Shown here: one piece after another, positions 55,936 through 64,000 of the stretch | Layout: each line of letters begins with the position of its first letter | Position numbering within the stretch: the first letter of the stretch is position 1 | Source of the DNA: Psychrobacter urativorans | GTDB lineage: Bacteria; Pseudomonadota; Gammaproteobacteria; Pseudomonadales; Moraxellaceae | Direction of reading: 5' to 3' | DNA length: 64,000 bases | Assembly (NCBI RefSeq): GCF_904846695.1 | Contig: NZ_CAJHBR010000002.1 | Span: 1-64,000, forward strand | Made by a program: the position numbers and the translations under genes | Notes under the pieces: model-generated | Seen by the model: the letters and a program-made list of their open reading frames with translations, nothing else | What the model was told of the DNA's origin: nothing | Database searches by the model: none

Positions 55936-56820
55936 TTAGCGAGCTCCTACGCGGCGTGACAGTTTCCACTGCACTATATTGATCGTTAATAAGATAACAA
56001 AGGAGATGAGCAGCATAAATAACGCTACTGCCGATGCACCTTGAATATCAAATTGCTCAAGCTTACTGATGATAATAATAGGTAAAATCTCAGATTCCAT
56101 CGGTATATTACCGGCAATAAAAATAACAGAACCGTACTCACCAGTAGCCCGGGCAAACATCATACCTGCACCCATTAATAATGCTGGCAACAGCTCCGGT
56201 AATATTACTTTTTGAAAAGTTTCAAAGCGGTTGGCACCTAGTACCGCAGCAGCCTCTTCAAACTCAACTGACAACTCTGCTAGTACCGGCTGTACAGCGC
56301 GGACAATGAATGGAAAGCTCACCACAACTAGCGCTAGCCATATCCCTATCGGCGTGAATGCCACTTGAATACCAACTTTATCGAACCATTGACCAATAAG
56401 ACCATTTGGTGCATAAAGCGTAGCAAGGGAGATACCGGTAACGGCAGTCGGGAGCGCAAAGGGTAGATCCACTAAAGCGTTGATTAAAGATTTGCCCCAG
56501 AACTCATAACGTACTAATACCCACGCCACTAAAGTACCGAATACCATATTGGTTAACATGGCTAAAAACGACATCCATAAACTTAGCTTAATAGCGGCGG
56601 CGACTTGCGGCTGACTAATAGTTGACCAAAAACCCGTCCAACCCATCTGAGTGGTGGTATAAGCCATCATCGCAAAGGGTAATACCACCAATAACGATAG
56701 GCTAAACACTGTGATGCCCATGCTCAGCCCAAAACCTGGCAGCACATTGCGTTGGCGCAGACGTGTCAGCCAGCCCCTTTTGTGACTAGGTTTGTTGGCC
56801 GAAGATCTAGTTGCACTCAT
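55936..56820 (-). CDS. cysT: sulfate ABC transporter permease CysT
   Basis: This 294-residue inner-membrane permease has about six spans. The EAA loop is EEAAAVLGANRFETFQKVILPE, and GEYGSVIFIAGNIPMESEI is typical of CysT (CysU). It begins with a basic cytoplasmic stretch of 25 residues. It is followed directly by cysW. Upstream, a 180-base gap with a hairpin separates it from the sulfate-binding protein gene. Confidence 0.94.
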   Translation of the reverse strand: MSATRSSANKPSHKRGWLTRLRQRNVLPGFGLSMGITVFSLSLLVVLPFAMMAYTTTQMGWTGFWSTISQPQVAAAIKLSLWMSFLAMLTNMVFGTLVAWVLVRYEFWGKSLINALVDLPFALPTAVTGISLATLYAPNGLIGQWFDKVGIQVAFTPIGIWLALVVVSFPFIVRAVQPVLAELSVEFEEAAAVLGANRFETFQKVILPELLPALLMGAGMMFARATGEYGSVIFIAGNIPMESEILPIIIISKLEQFDIQGASAVALFMLLISFVILLTINIVQWKLSRRVGAR

Positions 56821-56900
56821 AGTAATGTCCTGTTGCCTATCTGATGGTACTTATTGTCAACACCATGTATATCAAGTTTATTATTAGTATGCTTACGGTA

Positions 56901-56933
56901 TAAAGGACATAGCGCGAGTGGCCATGTCCTTTA
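56901..56933 (-). repeat. hairpin between sbp and cysT
   Basis: TAAAGGACAT and ATGTCCTTTA form a 10-bp stem with a 13-base loop and no long T run. In binding-protein operons such hairpins often stabilise the upstream binding-protein mRNA and lower permease expression (inference). Confidence 0.6.
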
Positions 56934-57000
56934 GGGGGTTTATTCTATTTTTGCAGCAATGCTGTTTTTAGAATAAGACTATTGACCGGCTGTTTAAAAT

Positions 57001-58098
57001 CTACTGCGGGGCGTTCACCGCTAACTTATCAAACACACCGCCGTCACTAAAGAAAGTACCCATAATCTCATCCCATGAGCCAAAGGTATCATTTGGACGG
57101 AAAGTTTCGATTGCTGGCAATTTATCACCGTTTTTATCTAGCACGCTTTTAACACTTGGACGTAAGTAAAGATCGGCAGCTAATTGCTGAGCCGGCTCGC
57201 TCCATAAATAGTCAAGATAAGCTTTTGCGGCAGCAGTAGTGCCTTTTTTATCAGTCACACTGTTAACGATAGCAACGGGGCTTTCTGACTTGATAGAGTA
57301 TTTAGGATAAATGATGTCTACTTTGCCTACGCCAAATTGAGTAGCGGCAAGGTTGGCTTCATTCTCAAAAGTGACTAATACATCACCAATACCACGTTGA
57401 ACAAAGGTAGTAGTAGCCGCACGACCCCCACTTTCATAAACTTTTACGTTTTTGAGCATGTCTTTAACGTAGCTCTTAGTTTTGGCTTCATCCTTATTAA
57501 AAGCATGCAGACCATAACCATAAGCGCCTAAGAAAGCATAGCGACCATTACCAGTGACTTTTGGATTGGCCATTACAATTTCGACACCCGGTTTAGTCAA
57601 ATCTTCCCAATCCTTGATGTTTTTTGGATTGTCTTTACGCACTAAGAAGACGATAGTACTAGTAAAAGGAACGGCATTATCAGGAAACTGCCCTTCCCAA
57701 TCACTAGCTACTAAGCCTTTTTGCTCAAGTAACTCAATATCTGAACCTTGATTCATAGTAGCGACATCTGCTTGTAGTCCATTAGCAACTGACAAGGCTT
57801 GCTTGCTTGAACCCCCATGAGACTGGTTGACAGTGATATTTACATCTGGGTTTTCAGCTTTATAGTGTTCGATAAACAAAGGGTTATAGTCTTTATAAAA
57901 GTCACGTGCTACATCATAAGAGACGTTTAACAGCTCAATATTTTGAGTCGCAGTTGACGCGCCATCAGTCTTGGCAGCCGTATCGACTTTATCATTATTG
58001 CTACAGCCAGCAAGTCCGAGGCTAAGCGCTACACCTGCAATACTTAAGGTGCTCAGGGTCTTTTTTTTGTGCTGATAGCTTGCTGTATTAGATGTCAT
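57001..58098 (-). CDS. sulfate-binding lipoprotein (Sbp-like), copy 1
   Basis: This 365-residue sulfate/thiosulfate-binding protein has a signal peptide with a lipobox (LGLAGC), so it is a membrane-anchored lipoprotein, although many relatives are free periplasmic proteins. Family stretches are LLNVSYDVARDFYKDYNPLF, NQSHGGSSKQALSVANGLQADVATMNQ, NAVPFTSTIVFLVRKDNPKNI read in parts and VTGNGRYAFLGAYGYGL. The start at 58098 follows GAGG; the frame is open to 58230. It is followed by cysT. An upstream paralogue lies 217 bases away. Confidence 0.92.
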   Translation of the reverse strand: MTSNTASYQHKKKTLSTLSIAGVALSLGLAGCSNNDKVDTAAKTDGASTATQNIELLNVSYDVARDFYKDYNPLFIEHYKAENPDVNITVNQSHGGSSKQALSVANGLQADVATMNQGSDIELLEQKGLVASDWEGQFPDNAVPFTSTIVFLVRKDNPKNIKDWEDLTKPGVEIVMANPKVTGNGRYAFLGAYGYGLHAFNKDEAKTKSYVKDMLKNVKVYESGGRAATTTFVQRGIGDVLVTFENEANLAATQFGVGKVDIIYPKYSIKSESPVAIVNSVTDKKGTTAAAKAYLDYLWSEPAQQLAADLYLRPSVKSVLDKNGDKLPAIETFRPNDTFGSWDEIMGTFFSDGGVFDKLAVNAPQ

Positions 58099-58314
58099 AA
58101 CGGCCTCAAAGATGTTTGTTAAGTAATGCAGGTATGCTACCAGCGTCAGCTTATTATCTTTAATGATGAATATGCGTATGTTTCTGCCAAAATGGAATAT
58201 CAAAGTGTCTTTATGCGCTCCTGAGTGCATAGAGGGACTCAGGTCGTCATTACACTTATCTATTCCATCGGTAGTACTGTAGCTGTTTGACTAGAGATCA
58301 ATTGAGACTAATCG

Positions 58315-59469
58315 TTATTTTTTTGGTTGCACGGCTAGCTTATCAAACAGCGCACCATCTACAAAAAACTTATCCATGATGCTATCCCATTCACCAAAAA
58401 CTTCAACGGGCTCAAAGGTTTGAATGTTTTGTAAGGTACCTGCATGAGCAGCTAAAATCTTTTTATCGCTAGGTCGCAAATACATCTTAGCCATTAATTC
58501 TTGAGCAGGTTTATCCCAAAGCGCTTTCAGATAAGTGGTTGCTGCTTTAGTGGAACCCTTTTTGTCAGTCACAGCACTGACCACAGCAACAGGATTATGG
58601 ATAGTAATTGAGTAGCTAGGATAAATAACCTCAACTTGACCTTTGGCATGCTGCGTTGCTACCAAATGCGCCTCATTTTCAGTAGTGATTAGCACATCAC
58701 CGAGACCACGCTGAGTAAAGCTAGTAGTTGCTGCGCGCGCGCCATTGTCATAAGTAACCACATTTCCCAACACTTTTTTCATAAAGTCGTCGGTCTTTTG
58801 CGGTTGATTGACTGGCTCCTTAAATTGATGCAATGCGGCGCCATAAGCCCCTAAAAAGGCATATCTAGCGGTGCCACTAGTCTTAGGGTTGGGCATAACA
58901 ACTTCGACATCAGATCTTGCTAAATCCTGCCAGTCTTTGATCTGCTTTGGATTGCCTTTACGAACCAGCAGTATCATAGTAGTCGTATAAGGGACCGCAT
59001 TATCAGGGAAAGCTTGGCGCCAATCGGCCTTAACTAAGCCTTTCTCAACCAGCATATTCATATCACTCTCTTGATTCAAGGTCACTACATCAGCCTGCAA
59101 ACCATTGGCAACCGATAGTGCCTGCTTACTAGCGCCACCATGCGATTGCTTGATATCAACAGTACTATCTGGGAACTGAGCCTTATAAGCACTAGTAAAT
59201 AGAGGGTTATATTCCTTATAAAAGTCGCGTGATACATCGTAAGAGACGTTGAGTAAGCTGATATCTTGGTTTTTATCTGCCGTAGCATTAGTCTCACTTG
59301 CCGCCTTATCGTCTTTGGCACCTTGAGTCTGGTTACAGCCGGTAACGAGCACTGCCATTGTCAGTGCTCCACTTGCCATCAGTATGCGCGGTAAAATACT
59401 GCTCTGATTAGATTTTAAAGATTTATTAGCATGGCTTAATACGTTAAGCGCTTTAATGGCAGATTGCAT
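58315..59469 (-). CDS. sulfate-binding lipoprotein (Sbp-like), copy 2
   Basis: This 384-residue paralogue of copy 1 has a lipobox (LVTGC). It shares LLNVSYDVSRDFYKEYNPLF, QSHGGASKQALSVANGLQADVV, RYAFLGAYGAALHQF and the end FFVDGALFDKLAV with the neighbour. The linker after the lipobox and parts of the C-lobe differ. The two may prefer different oxyanions, such as sulfate and thiosulfate (inference). ATG 59475 is an alternative start. It is the first gene of the sulfate uptake operon. Confidence 0.92.
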   Translation of the reverse strand: MQSAIKALNVLSHANKSLKSNQSSILPRILMASGALTMAVLVTGCNQTQGAKDDKAASETNATADKNQDISLLNVSYDVSRDFYKEYNPLFTSAYKAQFPDSTVDIKQSHGGASKQALSVANGLQADVVTLNQESDMNMLVEKGLVKADWRQAFPDNAVPYTTTMILLVRKGNPKQIKDWQDLARSDVEVVMPNPKTSGTARYAFLGAYGAALHQFKEPVNQPQKTDDFMKKVLGNVVTYDNGARAATTSFTQRGLGDVLITTENEAHLVATQHAKGQVEVIYPSYSITIHNPVAVVSAVTDKKGSTKAATTYLKALWDKPAQELMAKMYLRPSDKKILAAHAGTLQNIQTFEPVEVFGEWDSIMDKFFVDGALFDKLAVQPKK

Positions 59470-59944
59470 GGTCATTCTCTATAAGTTAGATTTATGTTGT
59501 AAATTCATTGAACTGTTTTTATTAAAATTATTACTAGAGGATAAATTAAAAGATACACATACAGGACAAGGCGTAATGACGCTATGAGCCATAGAAGCTA
59601 TGCTAGCAGCTTGTCTGCATTACTCTTAGTGACAAAAATGCGTATCAATTTATTAACTTGGCATAAGGATACTGTTAGATATCCTTCATTATTCTAGTTT
59701 GTATAGTCGTTATTCAATAAGCTGATAAACTAGCTCTCAGATAGCTTATAATGAAGGCTATGGCTTGATAATTGTCTTGAATAAGCTTGATTAATAGCAA
59801 AGTTTAACCAGCGCTTGTTAACGACTGTATTTAATGAAGGGGTTATAACTATTCATCTTTAATCAATCAGCATCACAACTAAGTTTTATAGCTACCTTCC
59901 ACCACTTACAGACGAGCTATTCTTACGTTTAGCAGGGCATTTAT
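59470..59944. other. promoter region of the sulfate uptake operon
   Basis: 475 bases with the inverted repeat AAGGATA (59665) and TATCCTT (59680), and ATGCGTAT at 59638, an octamer that recurs at 58172 upstream of copy 1. These may be regulator sites, perhaps for a CysB-like protein, but this is not established. No gene was seen. Confidence 0.35.
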
Positions 59945-60502
59945 ATGATCAAAACTCTATCGTTAGCTTCATCATTATCTTCATCAGTCATTGGGCTTAT
60001 TTTGGCTGCTACTGCTCTCACTGCATTAAGCGCTTGTAATAATGTCTCTGCCACTCTGCAAAGTACCGCAACCTCTACTACCGTCAAGCCAGCTATGCAG
60101 TCTGCTGCGCAAGCCCAAACCACCCTGTCTCCAGCGGTGCAAGTGGCACTAGGTGATTATGTTTCTGCAGGCTATGCCCAACGAGCCCAAGGGTACGACT
60201 GGGTTGCGGTGATGATAAGCGCCAATGGTAGCGAAGCAATCAATATAAAGGTACGTGCCCGTACCGATATTAAGCAGGCGAGCTGTAGCTATGAAGGCCA
60301 AGCTACTTTGATGGGTCAGGACAATGCTCATGGCATTATTTTCCAGACTATAGCTAATGACAGCCTGGTTTTTTTGCAGTTTAAAGACGGGCAGCTTACT
60401 ATTGATAGTGAGGATAAACGGGCACTCAATTACTTCTGCTCAGGGGGCGCTACTTTAGCCGGTGATTATCAAAAGCTTACTGGGAGTTTGGCCGTTAGCT
60501 AA
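59945..60502 (+). CDS. lipoprotein of unknown function
   Basis: This 185-residue protein has a signal peptide with a lipobox (LTALSAC), followed by a Ser/Thr/Ala/Gln-rich linker and a domain of about 110 residues with two cysteines (QASCSYEGQATLMG and NYFCSGGATLAG), probably disulfide-linked. No family was recognised. It is transcribed away from the sulfate uptake operon and towards sat. Confidence 0.65.
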   Translation: MIKTLSLASSLSSSVIGLILAATALTALSACNNVSATLQSTATSTTVKPAMQSAAQAQTTLSPAVQVALGDYVSAGYAQRAQGYDWVAVMISANGSEAINIKVRARTDIKQASCSYEGQATLMGQDNAHGIIFQTIANDSLVFLQFKDGQLTIDSEDKRALNYFCSGGATLAGDYQKLTGSLAVS

Positions 60503-60527
60503 CTTATAGCTAGGCAAATCTATAACC

Positions 60528-60565
60528 AAAAAAAGGTGTCAAACGTTAAGTCTGACACCTTTTTT
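60528..60565. terminator. bidirectional terminator between the lipoprotein gene and sat
   Basis: AAAAAGGTGTCA and TGACACCTTTTT pair across an 11-base loop, with A and T runs on both sides. Confidence 0.85.
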
Positions 60566-60595
60566 ATGCTTTAGGCTGTAATAAGTTTCGTTAAA

Positions 60596-61873
60596 TTATA
60601 ACGCAGAAGCCCCTACTAGCTTAACTTCAGTACGTTCCTCACGGGCAATACTGGCATAGTAGCTACGTAAAATATCCAACACTTCAGGGCGGCTGAAGTT
60701 ATCAGGTACTTCTTCATCTTCTGATAACGCTTTACGCAGTTTGGTCCCTGATACTTTGACATGTTGGCTTGCATCATGCGGACAAGTTTTACTTGAGGCC
60801 ATCGCCCCACAAGCGTTACACCAAAACGTCCAATCAATCTTTAATGGCTGGGTTAATAAGTCGTCTTTTTCTAACTTCTCAAAGATGGTTTGCGCATCAA
60901 AAGCCCCGTAATAATCGCCAACACCAGCATGGTCACGACCAACGATTAGATGACTACAGCCATAGTTTTGGCGAAAGAGCGCATGTAATAAAGCTTCACG
61001 TGGCCCAGCATAGCGCATATCTAGTGGATAGCCGGCCTGGATAACGGTATCCGCTTTAAAATAGTTGTCAATCAAAGCCTTGATCGCCTCTTGACGTACT
61101 TCAGCTGGAATATCACCGGGCTTAAGCGCTCCTAACAGCGAATGCACTAATACCCCATCACAAATCTCAATGGCAATCTTAGCTAAATACTCATGCGAGC
61201 GATGCATAGGGTTACGAGTTTGGAAGGCTGCAACCGTTTTCCAGCCTTTATCGGTAAGGAGTTGGCGGGTTTGCTCAGGGGTTTTATAGGTTTCAGGATA
61301 TAGCGTTGGAAACTCACCTTCACTCAACACCTCAACTTGACCGGCGATATTAACTTCATCTTGGCTAAGCACTTGCTGTACACCCGGATGCTCACTATCA
61401 GTAGTCGTAAAGACTTGCTGGCACTCATGCAGCTTATCAATAGTATAAGTTTCTTCTACTGTTAACAGGCCCATAATCTCGCCATCCTCCGCCACTAGCG
61501 CCACTTTATCGCCGTTGTTCAGAGTATCAGCGATTGTTTTTGGCGCAGACAAGGTAATAGGAATAGGCCAAAACAGGCCAGCATTAGCTCCTGTTTGCAA
61601 GCGCATATTATCGACTACACCTTGCCAATCGGCTTGATTCATAAAGCCATCAAGGGGAGTAAAACCGCCAATACCTAGCATGATCAAGTCACCACGCTCA
61701 CGTGAGCTGAGGGTTATCTGTGGCAAAGTGCTGGCCAGTTGTAGCGCTTGAGTGCGAGCATCACCAGTTAATAATAAAGGCTTTAACTCGCTACTGCCAT
61801 GCGGGGGTACTAGATTGGGATGCTGCACTGCGGTTGCTGTTTGCGAATTTTGAGCGGCTGTAGGCTGTGTCAT
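60596..61873 (-). CDS. sat: sulfate adenylyltransferase (ATP sulfurylase) Sat
   Basis: This 425-residue homo-oligomeric ATP sulfurylase converts sulfate and ATP to adenosine phosphosulfate. The active-site motifs are [11 protein letters not shown] (QxRNPxHxxH), [11 protein letters not shown] and [11 protein letters not shown] Cys-containing segment [14 protein letters not shown] near residue 340 resembles a zinc-binding knuckle seen in some Sat proteins. The frame is open to 61948; ATG 61873 is preferred because homology and the usual N-terminus start there. It is divergent from the reductase gene at the window end. Confidence 0.93.
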   Translation of the reverse strand: MTQPTAAQNSQTATAVQHPNLVPPHGSSELKPLLLTGDARTQALQLASTLPQITLSSRERGDLIMLGIGGFTPLDGFMNQADWQGVVDNMRLQTGANAGLFWPIPITLSAPKTIADTLNNGDKVALVAEDGEIMGLLTVEETYTIDKLHECQQVFTTTDSEHPGVQQVLSQDEVNIAGQVEVLSEGEFPTLYPETYKTPEQTRQLLTDKGWKTVAAFQTRNPMHRSHEYLAKIAIEICDGVLVHSLLGALKPGDIPAEVRQEAIKALIDNYFKADTVIQAGYPLDMRYAGPREALLHALFRQNYGCSHLIVGRDHAGVGDYYGAFDAQTIFEKLEKDDLLTQPLKIDWTFWCNACGAMASSKTCPHDASQHVKVSGTKLRKALSEDEEVPDNFSRPEVLDILRSYYASIAREERTEVKLVGASAL

Positions 61874-62385
61874 AGTAGTCTTTAGAACCTTAAATTGGAT
61901 GGCAATTATAATAATAGTAGGGATAGCACTGAAGATAAAACTAACCACAGCATCTCAAACAGCGCTATTGGGCGACTATAAAAGCTGGCTAGTGATCAAT
62001 AATTGCTCAGATGATGCTATTGGCTATAGAAGATGTACATAGGCTACCTAATTTTCGTTATGAAAATTTATGCTGTGTTTTACTATGGATATGACTTAAA
62101 GGAATTTATAATTTGAGTCGTAAGCTTATATGATGTGAAGCTAAGTTAATTTGACACCCTATTGAAGACGCACTTATCTAGTTTTTGCTGATGCTGTTTT
62201 TTTGGATTAGCTACTTTTTAATTCAGCTACTTTGGATTAGCTACTTTTGAAGTAGCTATTTAGCAAATTTTATACCCTTATAAAGCCATTACTGCTAAAG
62301 CCTGCATTCATAAACTTATTGTCTGTAAAGCTTGTATCGATTGCACACTGCCTTTTATTCTAAAATTCGAAATTGAGAGTACGTC
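61874..62385. other. divergent region between sat and the reductase gene
   Basis: 512 AT-rich bases with the short repeats at 62201. Both promoters should lie here. No gene was seen. Confidence 0.4.
62201..62263. repeat. irregular 15-base repeats upstream of the reductase
   Basis: TTTGGATTAGCTACTTTT occurs at 62201-62218 and 62231-62248, with partial copies (CAGCTACTTT, GTAGCTATTTA) between and after. They lie about 125-185 bases before the reductase start and could be regulator sites or a simple duplication. Confidence 0.7.
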
Positions 62386-64000
62386 ATGTATCAATATAAT
62401 TATGCTGATCAAGCTTTGGTTGAGGAACGGGTTGCCCAATTTCGCGACCAGACTCAACGCTTCTTAAAAGGTGAGCTGCCAGAAGAGCAGTTTTTGCCAC
62501 TGCGTTTGCAGAATGGCCTCTATATTCAGCGCTATGCACCTATGCTGCGTATCGCCATTCCTTATGGTCTGCTTGCAAGCTATCAATTGCGCAAATTGGC
62601 AGAAATCACTCGTAAATATGACAAAGGCTATGGCCACTTCACCACTCGTACTAATATCCAGCTTAACTGGCCAAAACTAGAAGATGTACCCGATATTTTA
62701 GCTGAGCTTGCGACCGTACAGATGCACGCCATTCAGACTTCTGGCAACTGTATTCGCAATACCACTACGGACCCTTACGCTGGTATTCATCAAGCAGAAA
62801 TTGCTGATCCGCGTCCCTATTGCGAAATTATCCGTCAGTGGTCGACCTTTCATCCTGAATTTGCTTTCTTACCCCGCAAGTTTAAGATTGCGGTTATCGG
62901 TACTGAGAATGACCGTGCTGCTACCCAAGTTCATGATGTTGGCTTACATGTGAAAACCAATGACGCCGGCGAGATTGGCTTTGAAGTGATAGTTGGCGGT
63001 GGTTTGGGTCGTACGCCAGTGATTGGTAAAGTGATCAATGAGTTCTTACCACGTGAGCATCTACTGAGCTATCTAGACGCTATTTTGCGGGTCTATAACT
63101 TGCACGGTCGCCGTGATAATAAATATAAAGCTCGTATCAAGATATTAGTAGAGAGCATGGGTGGCCGAGAGTTTGCTAAGTTGGTCGATGCTGAATGGCA
63201 AGCCCATACTAAAGACGGTGCTTTAACATTGACAGCAGACAACTTCGCCACGGCTAGCAGCTTCTTTAGTGCGCCTGATTACGTAGCAATTGATGCGCTA
63301 CAAGTACAGTCTGAGCTGCAAAAGCTACTGAGTGAAAATAAAGATTTTAGTAATTGGTACACCCAAAATACAGTCGCTCATAAAATAGGCGGCTATCGTG
63401 CGGTAGTGATCTCTCTAAAAGCCGGCTTAGTCGACGGTCGCTATGTGCCCTCCGGCGATGTCAGTGATACGCAGATGGATACCTTAGCTGACTTGTCTGA
63501 CCAATATAGCTTTGGTGAGCTACGTGGCACGTATCAGCAAAATCTGGTATTCGCTGACGTACAAGTTAGTCACTTATATGAGTTATGGCAGCAGTTAGAT
63601 AAGCTGCATTTAGCCCGTGCTAATATCAATACTTTAACCGATATGATTGTCTGCCCTGGCTGGGATTATTGCTCACTTGCCAATGCTACCACTCACAATA
63701 TCGCTGAACAAATTGAAAAACAATTCAATGATCTTGACTACTTATATGACTTAGGTGATATACGTCTCAATATGTCGGGCTGTATGAACGCTTGTGCCCA
63801 TCACCATGTTGGCGATATCGGTATCTTAGGGGTCGATAAAAAAGGCGAGCACTGGTATCAAATCAGCTTGGGCGGTAATTCTAGCGATGATGCCAAATTA
63901 GGTAAAATACTAGGTAAAGCGGTTCCAGCCTCTGACGTCGCTAGCACTCTACAGACTATTTTAGACGTTTATCTTGAGATACGTGCTAATAGTGACAACG
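62386..64000 (+). CDS. siroheme sulfite/nitrite reductase (CysI/NirA family), 3' end outside the window
   Basis: This frame of 538 codons is open from ATG 62386 to the window end. It encodes a siroheme/[4Fe-4S] reductase: the N-terminal half has GHFTTRTNIQLNWPKL and SGNCIRNTTTDPYAG; the iron-sulfur/siroheme cysteines are in CPGWDYC and SGCMNACAHH. Sulfite reductase is the likelier role given the neighbouring sat and sulfate uptake genes, though the family also includes nitrite reductases. GAGAG lies about 8 bases before the ATG. The C-terminus and any partner gene are not visible. Confidence 0.9.
   Translation, partial: MYQYNYADQALVEERVAQFRDQTQRFLKGELPEEQFLPLRLQNGLYIQRYAPMLRIAIPYGLLASYQLRKLAEITRKYDKGYGHFTTRTNIQLNWPKLEDVPDILAELATVQMHAIQTSGNCIRNTTTDPYAGIHQAEIADPRPYCEIIRQWSTFHPEFAFLPRKFKIAVIGTENDRAATQVHDVGLHVKTNDAGEIGFEVIVGGGLGRTPVIGKVINEFLPREHLLSYLDAILRVYNLHGRRDNKYKARIKILVESMGGREFAKLVDAEWQAHTKDGALTLTADNFATASSFFSAPDYVAIDALQVQSELQKLLSENKDFSNWYTQNTVAHKIGGYRAVVISLKAGLVDGRYVPSGDVSDTQMDTLADLSDQYSFGELRGTYQQNLVFADVQVSHLYELWQQLDKLHLARANINTLTDMIVCPGWDYCSLANATTHNIAEQIEKQFNDLDYLYDLGDIRLNMSGCMNACAHHHVGDIGILGVDKKGEHWYQISLGGNSSDDAKLGKILGKAVPASDVASTLQTILDVYLEIRANSDN

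Noticed and set aside
62471-62953. two short plus-strand frames
   Set aside because: They lie out of frame inside the reductase gene, whose frame is open to the window end.

Overview
The window looks like a chromosomal segment of a gammaproteobacterium of the Moraxellaceae, most likely Psychrobacter. This is inferred from moderate-to-low GC, the gene complement (assimilatory sulfate genes, a methylcitrate cluster with both acnD/prpF and prpD, an Anbu-type proteasome operon, ElaA-like acetyltransferases) and many proteins padded with Q/N/S/T-rich low-complexity segments. No rRNA, tRNA or CRISPR array was seen.

Layout. 1-3.2 kb: a cstA-like gene that lost its 5' end, apparently to an insertion sequence whose edge is at the window start, then a small protein with a Cys-Cys C-terminus ('cory-CC-star' type) and an ArsA/Get3-like ATPase. 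3.2-7.6 kb (minus): a DUF3482 GTPase and a DUF2868 membrane protein with a sterol-desaturase-like enzyme between them. 8.2-10.8 kb: an NCS2 purine permease and an SDR enzyme. 11-27.4 kb (minus): a dispersed methylcitrate (propionate) cluster, prpB-prpC-(secreted unknown)-acnD, then a yefM-yoeB toxin-antitoxin pair, prpF, an ABC exporter, two ElaA-like acetyltransferases and prpD. Upstream of prpB sit an unusual NRAMP-fold transporter and a LysR regulator. 27.7-30.4 kb: a tyrosine integrase and a DUF2071 protein, possibly an island remnant. 30.5-33 kb: an MDR-family reductase divergent from a LysR regulator, with a perfect 15-bp inverted repeat between them.

33.2-39.7 kb: an Anbu locus (ATP-grasp/alpha-E fusion, transglutaminase-like protease, Anbu peptidase) bracketed by two paralogous exported proteins of unknown function. 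This is the most system-like part of the window. 39.8-44.7 kb: acyl-CoA synthetase, AraC regulator, a small unknown protein, a long hairpin repeat and a DUF819 membrane protein. 44.9-51.5 kb: a DEAD-box helicase with a long leader, a DUF1176 protein, YghU and an MdtD-like exporter. 51.6-53.1 kb: two bacterioferritin subunits with complementary active-site losses, plus Bfd. 53.7-64 kb: an ArsR regulator, the sulfate uptake operon (two sulfate-binding proteins, cysT, cysW and a short cysA), a lipoprotein, ATP sulfurylase and the start of a siroheme sulfite/nitrite reductase that runs off the end.

How the genes work together: sulfate is taken up (54-59 kb), activated (sat) and the pathway probably ends with the siroheme reductase. 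Propionyl-CoA is converted by prpC, acnD/prpF or prpD, and prpB to pyruvate and succinate. Bfr/Bfd store and release iron. All functional calls rest on reading the translated sequence by eye; no database search was run.
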